NCBI GenBank assembly: GCA_964531385.1
Contig: CAZHGC010000010.1
Coordinates: 1-64,000 of the forward strand
DNA from: MGBC114079 sp964531385
GTDB lineage: Bacteria; Bacillota; Clostridia; Lachnospirales; CAG-274
Length of the DNA: 64,000 nt
Direction of reading: 5' to 3'
Shown: piece by piece, positions 62,221-64,000 of the stretch
Layout of the letters: every line of letters starts with the position of its first letter
How positions within the stretch are numbered: position 1 is the stretch's first letter
Notes under the pieces: generated by a model
The model's database searches: none
Told to the model about the DNA's origin: nothing
Seen by the model: only the letters and a program-made list of their open reading frames with translations
Translations under genes and position numbers: made by a program

Positions 62221-63225
62221 TTAAAGAAGTCGTATATTGGAATTTTTGCATTCGGAAAACATATCATCAGGCCAAACCGAAGGCTGAACTTCTCCAATGT
62301 GTGCCTTTCCAAGCAAAAACATACAAACTCTTGATTGTCCTATGCCGCCTCCCATAGTATATGGAAGTTCTTTGTTTAATATTAATTTATGAAAAGGCAA
62401 ATTTGCCCTTTCCAAACACCCTGCCTTTTCAAGCTGATATAAAAGAGCTTTTTCATCAACACGTATTCCCATTGATGAAATTTCAAGCGAGCAGTCCAAT
62501 ATCGGAAACCAAACAAGAAGATCTCCGTTTAAACTCCAGTCATCATAATCCGGAGCTCTCAAAGCGTGCCGATTTCCCGAAGCCAAACAATCTCCAACCT
62601 GCATCAAAAAAACAGCTTTATATTCCTTCGTAATTTTTTCCTCTCTTTCCTGAGGAGTCAAATCCGGATACATCTGCTCAAGTTTTTGAGTTGTAATAAA
62701 TTTTATTTCATCGGGAAGAAATTTTGTCAAAATCGGATAATAGTCTGTTATATAAGATTCAACAATTTTCAAAACTCTAAAAATTTGAGAAGCCGCCATT
62801 TTTAATGTATTCAAATTTCGCTCGCCCAAAAGGATAATCTTTTCCCAATCCCATTGGTCAACAAAAACAGAATGAAGATTGTCAAGCTCTTCGCCCTGCC
62901 GAATTGATTTCATATTAGTATATAAACCCTCACCATATTCAAAGCCATATTCTTTCAAGGCACATCTTTTCCACTTTGCAAGAGATTGAACAACTTCAAC
63001 ATTTTTATCAACAGCTTCAACATTAAAACTAACAGGTTTTTCAGAGCCGTTTAAATAATCGTTTATTCCCGATTCAGCCAAAACAAAAAGCGGTGCTGAA
63101 ACTTTTTTTAAATTAAAAACTTTCGCAAAAGTTTTCTCAAAACAATCTTTAACCTGATTTATAGCTATTTCGGTTGTTTTTATATCAAGTTTCGGAACAT
63201 AGTCTTTTGGTATTTGAAGTTTCAT
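62221..63225 (-). CDS. asnA: Aspartate-ammonia ligase (asparagine synthetase A)
   Basis: 334 aa from the second of two adjacent ATGs (63225; AGGAGG is six bases upstream; the first is only three). AsnA makes asparagine from aspartate, ammonia and ATP and is related to class II aminoacyl-tRNA synthetases. Recognised by 'VSAPLFVLAESGINDYLNGSEKPVSF', 'VVQSLAKWKRCALKEYGFEYGEGLYTNMKSIRQGE', 'SVFVDQWDWEK' and 'LPYTMGGGIGQSRVCMFLLGKAHIGEVQ'. Single-gene unit; no T-box visible in the upstream region. Confidence 0.97.
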   Translation of the reverse strand: MKLQIPKDYVPKLDIKTTEIAINQVKDCFEKTFAKVFNLKKVSAPLFVLAESGINDYLNGSEKPVSFNVEAVDKNVEVVQSLAKWKRCALKEYGFEYGEGLYTNMKSIRQGEELDNLHSVFVDQWDWEKIILLGERNLNTLKMAASQIFRVLKIVESYITDYYPILTKFLPDEIKFITTQKLEQMYPDLTPQEREEKITKEYKAVFLMQVGDCLASGNRHALRAPDYDDWSLNGDLLVWFPILDCSLEISSMGIRVDEKALLYQLEKAGCLERANLPFHKLILNKELPYTMGGGIGQSRVCMFLLGKAHIGEVQPSVWPDDMFSECKNSNIRLL

Positions 63226-63554
63226 CATAATCCTCCTTTCACCAATACAAAATTTCATAATTTGCTGTTTATATCGTTATTTATATATTAATATATTTTT
63301 CACTTTTGTACAAGTCATTAAAATTTAATTTTGTTATAAAAAATGTTTTAGTCAATTTATACAAAATAACCAAATCGTCATAATAAAAAGCAAAAAATAT
63401 TCCAATCGATAAACAAACAAGTTTAAATTATTATTTTAAACACCAATAAACTCATTCCAAAACTTAAAACTTCCCTTTTACAAGGTTTTCCCAAAGAAAA
63501 TATTTTAAACTTCCAATTTTTTTAAATGCAAAATATCAACCGTTTACAACTTAA
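63226..63554. other. AT-rich intergenic region between asnA and truA
   Basis: About 330 bases with no gene. A plausible asnA promoter is TTGTAC / TAATAT with 17-base spacing (about 63289-63317 in minus-strand reading), but the region is so AT-rich that chance matches are expected. Nothing else is recognisable. Confidence 0.4.
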
Positions 63555-63598
63555 TAAAAAAAAGGTATGCACGAATATTAATCGTACATACCCTTTTG
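63555..63598 (-). terminator. Terminator of truA
   Basis: AAAGGGTATGTACGAT and ATTCGTGCATACCTTT arms with one mismatch, followed by eight T residues in minus-strand reading, just after the truA stop at 63610. Confidence 0.85.
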
Positions 63599-63609
63599 AA
63601 TATAACAAT

Positions 63610-64000
63610 CTAAATGTCCAAATAATAAATTTTCATAAGCGTAAGCCCCGCCGGTCCAACAGTCTTTCCCGCAAGGGTTCTGTCCCTAAGTTCAATAATT
63701 TCACGAACATAAGCAGGCTCAAATTTTCCAAGCCCAACATAAATCAATGTTCCTGCAATAATTCTAACCATATTATATAAAAAACCGCTTCCCGTAACTT
63801 CAATATCGATAATATCTCCGTTTTTAAAAACATTCAAATCAAAAATCGTTCTAACAGTTGTTTTTGCAGAACTTCCCGAAGCACAAAAAGCCTTAAAGTC
63901 ATATGTGCCAATAAAATATTTGCAAGCACTTTGCATTTTTGAAACATCTAATTCATCTTTAACAAATTCCGAATAATTTCTCAACTTTGGATTTCTGAAT
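63610..64000 (-). CDS. truA: tRNA pseudouridine synthase A, C-terminal part (5' end outside window)
   Basis: The frame is open to the right edge, so the N-terminus with the catalytic Asp is missing; 130 codons are visible. The sequence 'ACKYFIGTYDFKAFCASGSSAKTTVRTIFDL' and 'IDIEVTGSGFLYNMVRIIAGTLIYVGLGKF' with 'LRDRTLAGKTVGPAGLTL' is characteristic of TruA, which makes pseudouridine at positions 38-40 of tRNAs. It ends its transcription unit, with the terminator directly downstream. Confidence 0.93.
   Translation of the reverse strand, partial: FRNPKLRNYSEFVKDELDVSKMQSACKYFIGTYDFKAFCASGSSAKTTVRTIFDLNVFKNGDIIDIEVTGSGFLYNMVRIIAGTLIYVGLGKFEPAYVREIIELRDRTLAGKTVGPAGLTLMKIYYLDI

Noticed and set aside
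63226..63554. T-box leader for asnA
   Set aside because: No T-box core sequence (AGGGTGG-like) or antiterminator-like stem near the start codon was seen.

Overview
The window is AT-rich (by eye about 30% GC) low-GC Firmicute chromosome, most likely from a strictly anaerobic gut-type Clostridia species. This rests on the gene repertoire: a VanR/VanS-like two-component system, anaerobic (cobalt-early) B12 synthesis with a CbiK chelatase, reverse rubrerythrin, AsnA, DUF1836 and NusG-II proteins, and UPF0735-hom-lysC order. It also rests on strong Shine-Dalgarno sites with many TTG and GTG starts. I cannot name a genus from sequence alone. No rRNA, tRNA, CRISPR array, transposase or prophage block was recognised.

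Region 1 (1-14.3 kb, minus strand) holds two very large, paralogous, secreted repeat proteins. The first runs off the left edge; the second is 2288 aa. They are separated and preceded by about 2.1 kb and 0.7 kb of non-coding DNA made of direct repeats, a 213-bp three-copy tandem array and small palindromes. A stretch of about 280 bp is almost identical between the two genes, and their leaders are homologous, so a whole transcription unit was duplicated and probably homogenised later.

Region 2 (14.3-32 kb) is ordinary chromosome. It has a nitronate monooxygenase/FabK-like flavoprotein, an operon DUF1836 / NusG-II / Gx transporter / ApbE, a radical-SAM protein, a glycosyltransferase, gluconate 5-dehydrogenase, the string rimM-trmD-ttcA-like-xer, a response regulator/sensor kinase pair, a DUF2316 + DUF5131 pair, and then ygiQ.

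Region 3 (32-54.9 kb, minus strand) is one long, tightly packed set of about 24 co-oriented genes. In transcription order it is cbiD-cbiL-cbiF-cbiG-hemA-cbiH-(cbiJ+sirC)-hemC-(cobA+hemD)-hemB-hemL-cbiET-cbiA-cobT-cobU-cobU'-cbiB-cobD-cbiP-cobO-cbiC-cbiK-rsmF-ygiQ. It encodes nearly the whole route from glutamyl-tRNA through uroporphyrinogen III and cobalt-sirohydrochlorin to the nucleotide-loop stage of cobalamin. Cobalamin synthase (cobS) is not in the window. Two CobU-like genes each keep different conserved motifs. No consensus cobalamin riboswitch is visible in the leader.

Region 4 (55-64 kb) contains UPF0735 ACT protein - homoserine dehydrogenase - aspartate kinase, a CNNM/CorC-type transporter, an SPFH protein with C-terminal zinc ribbons, a reverse rubrerythrin behind a textbook 7-1-7 Fur box, AsnA, and the 3' part of truA at the right edge.
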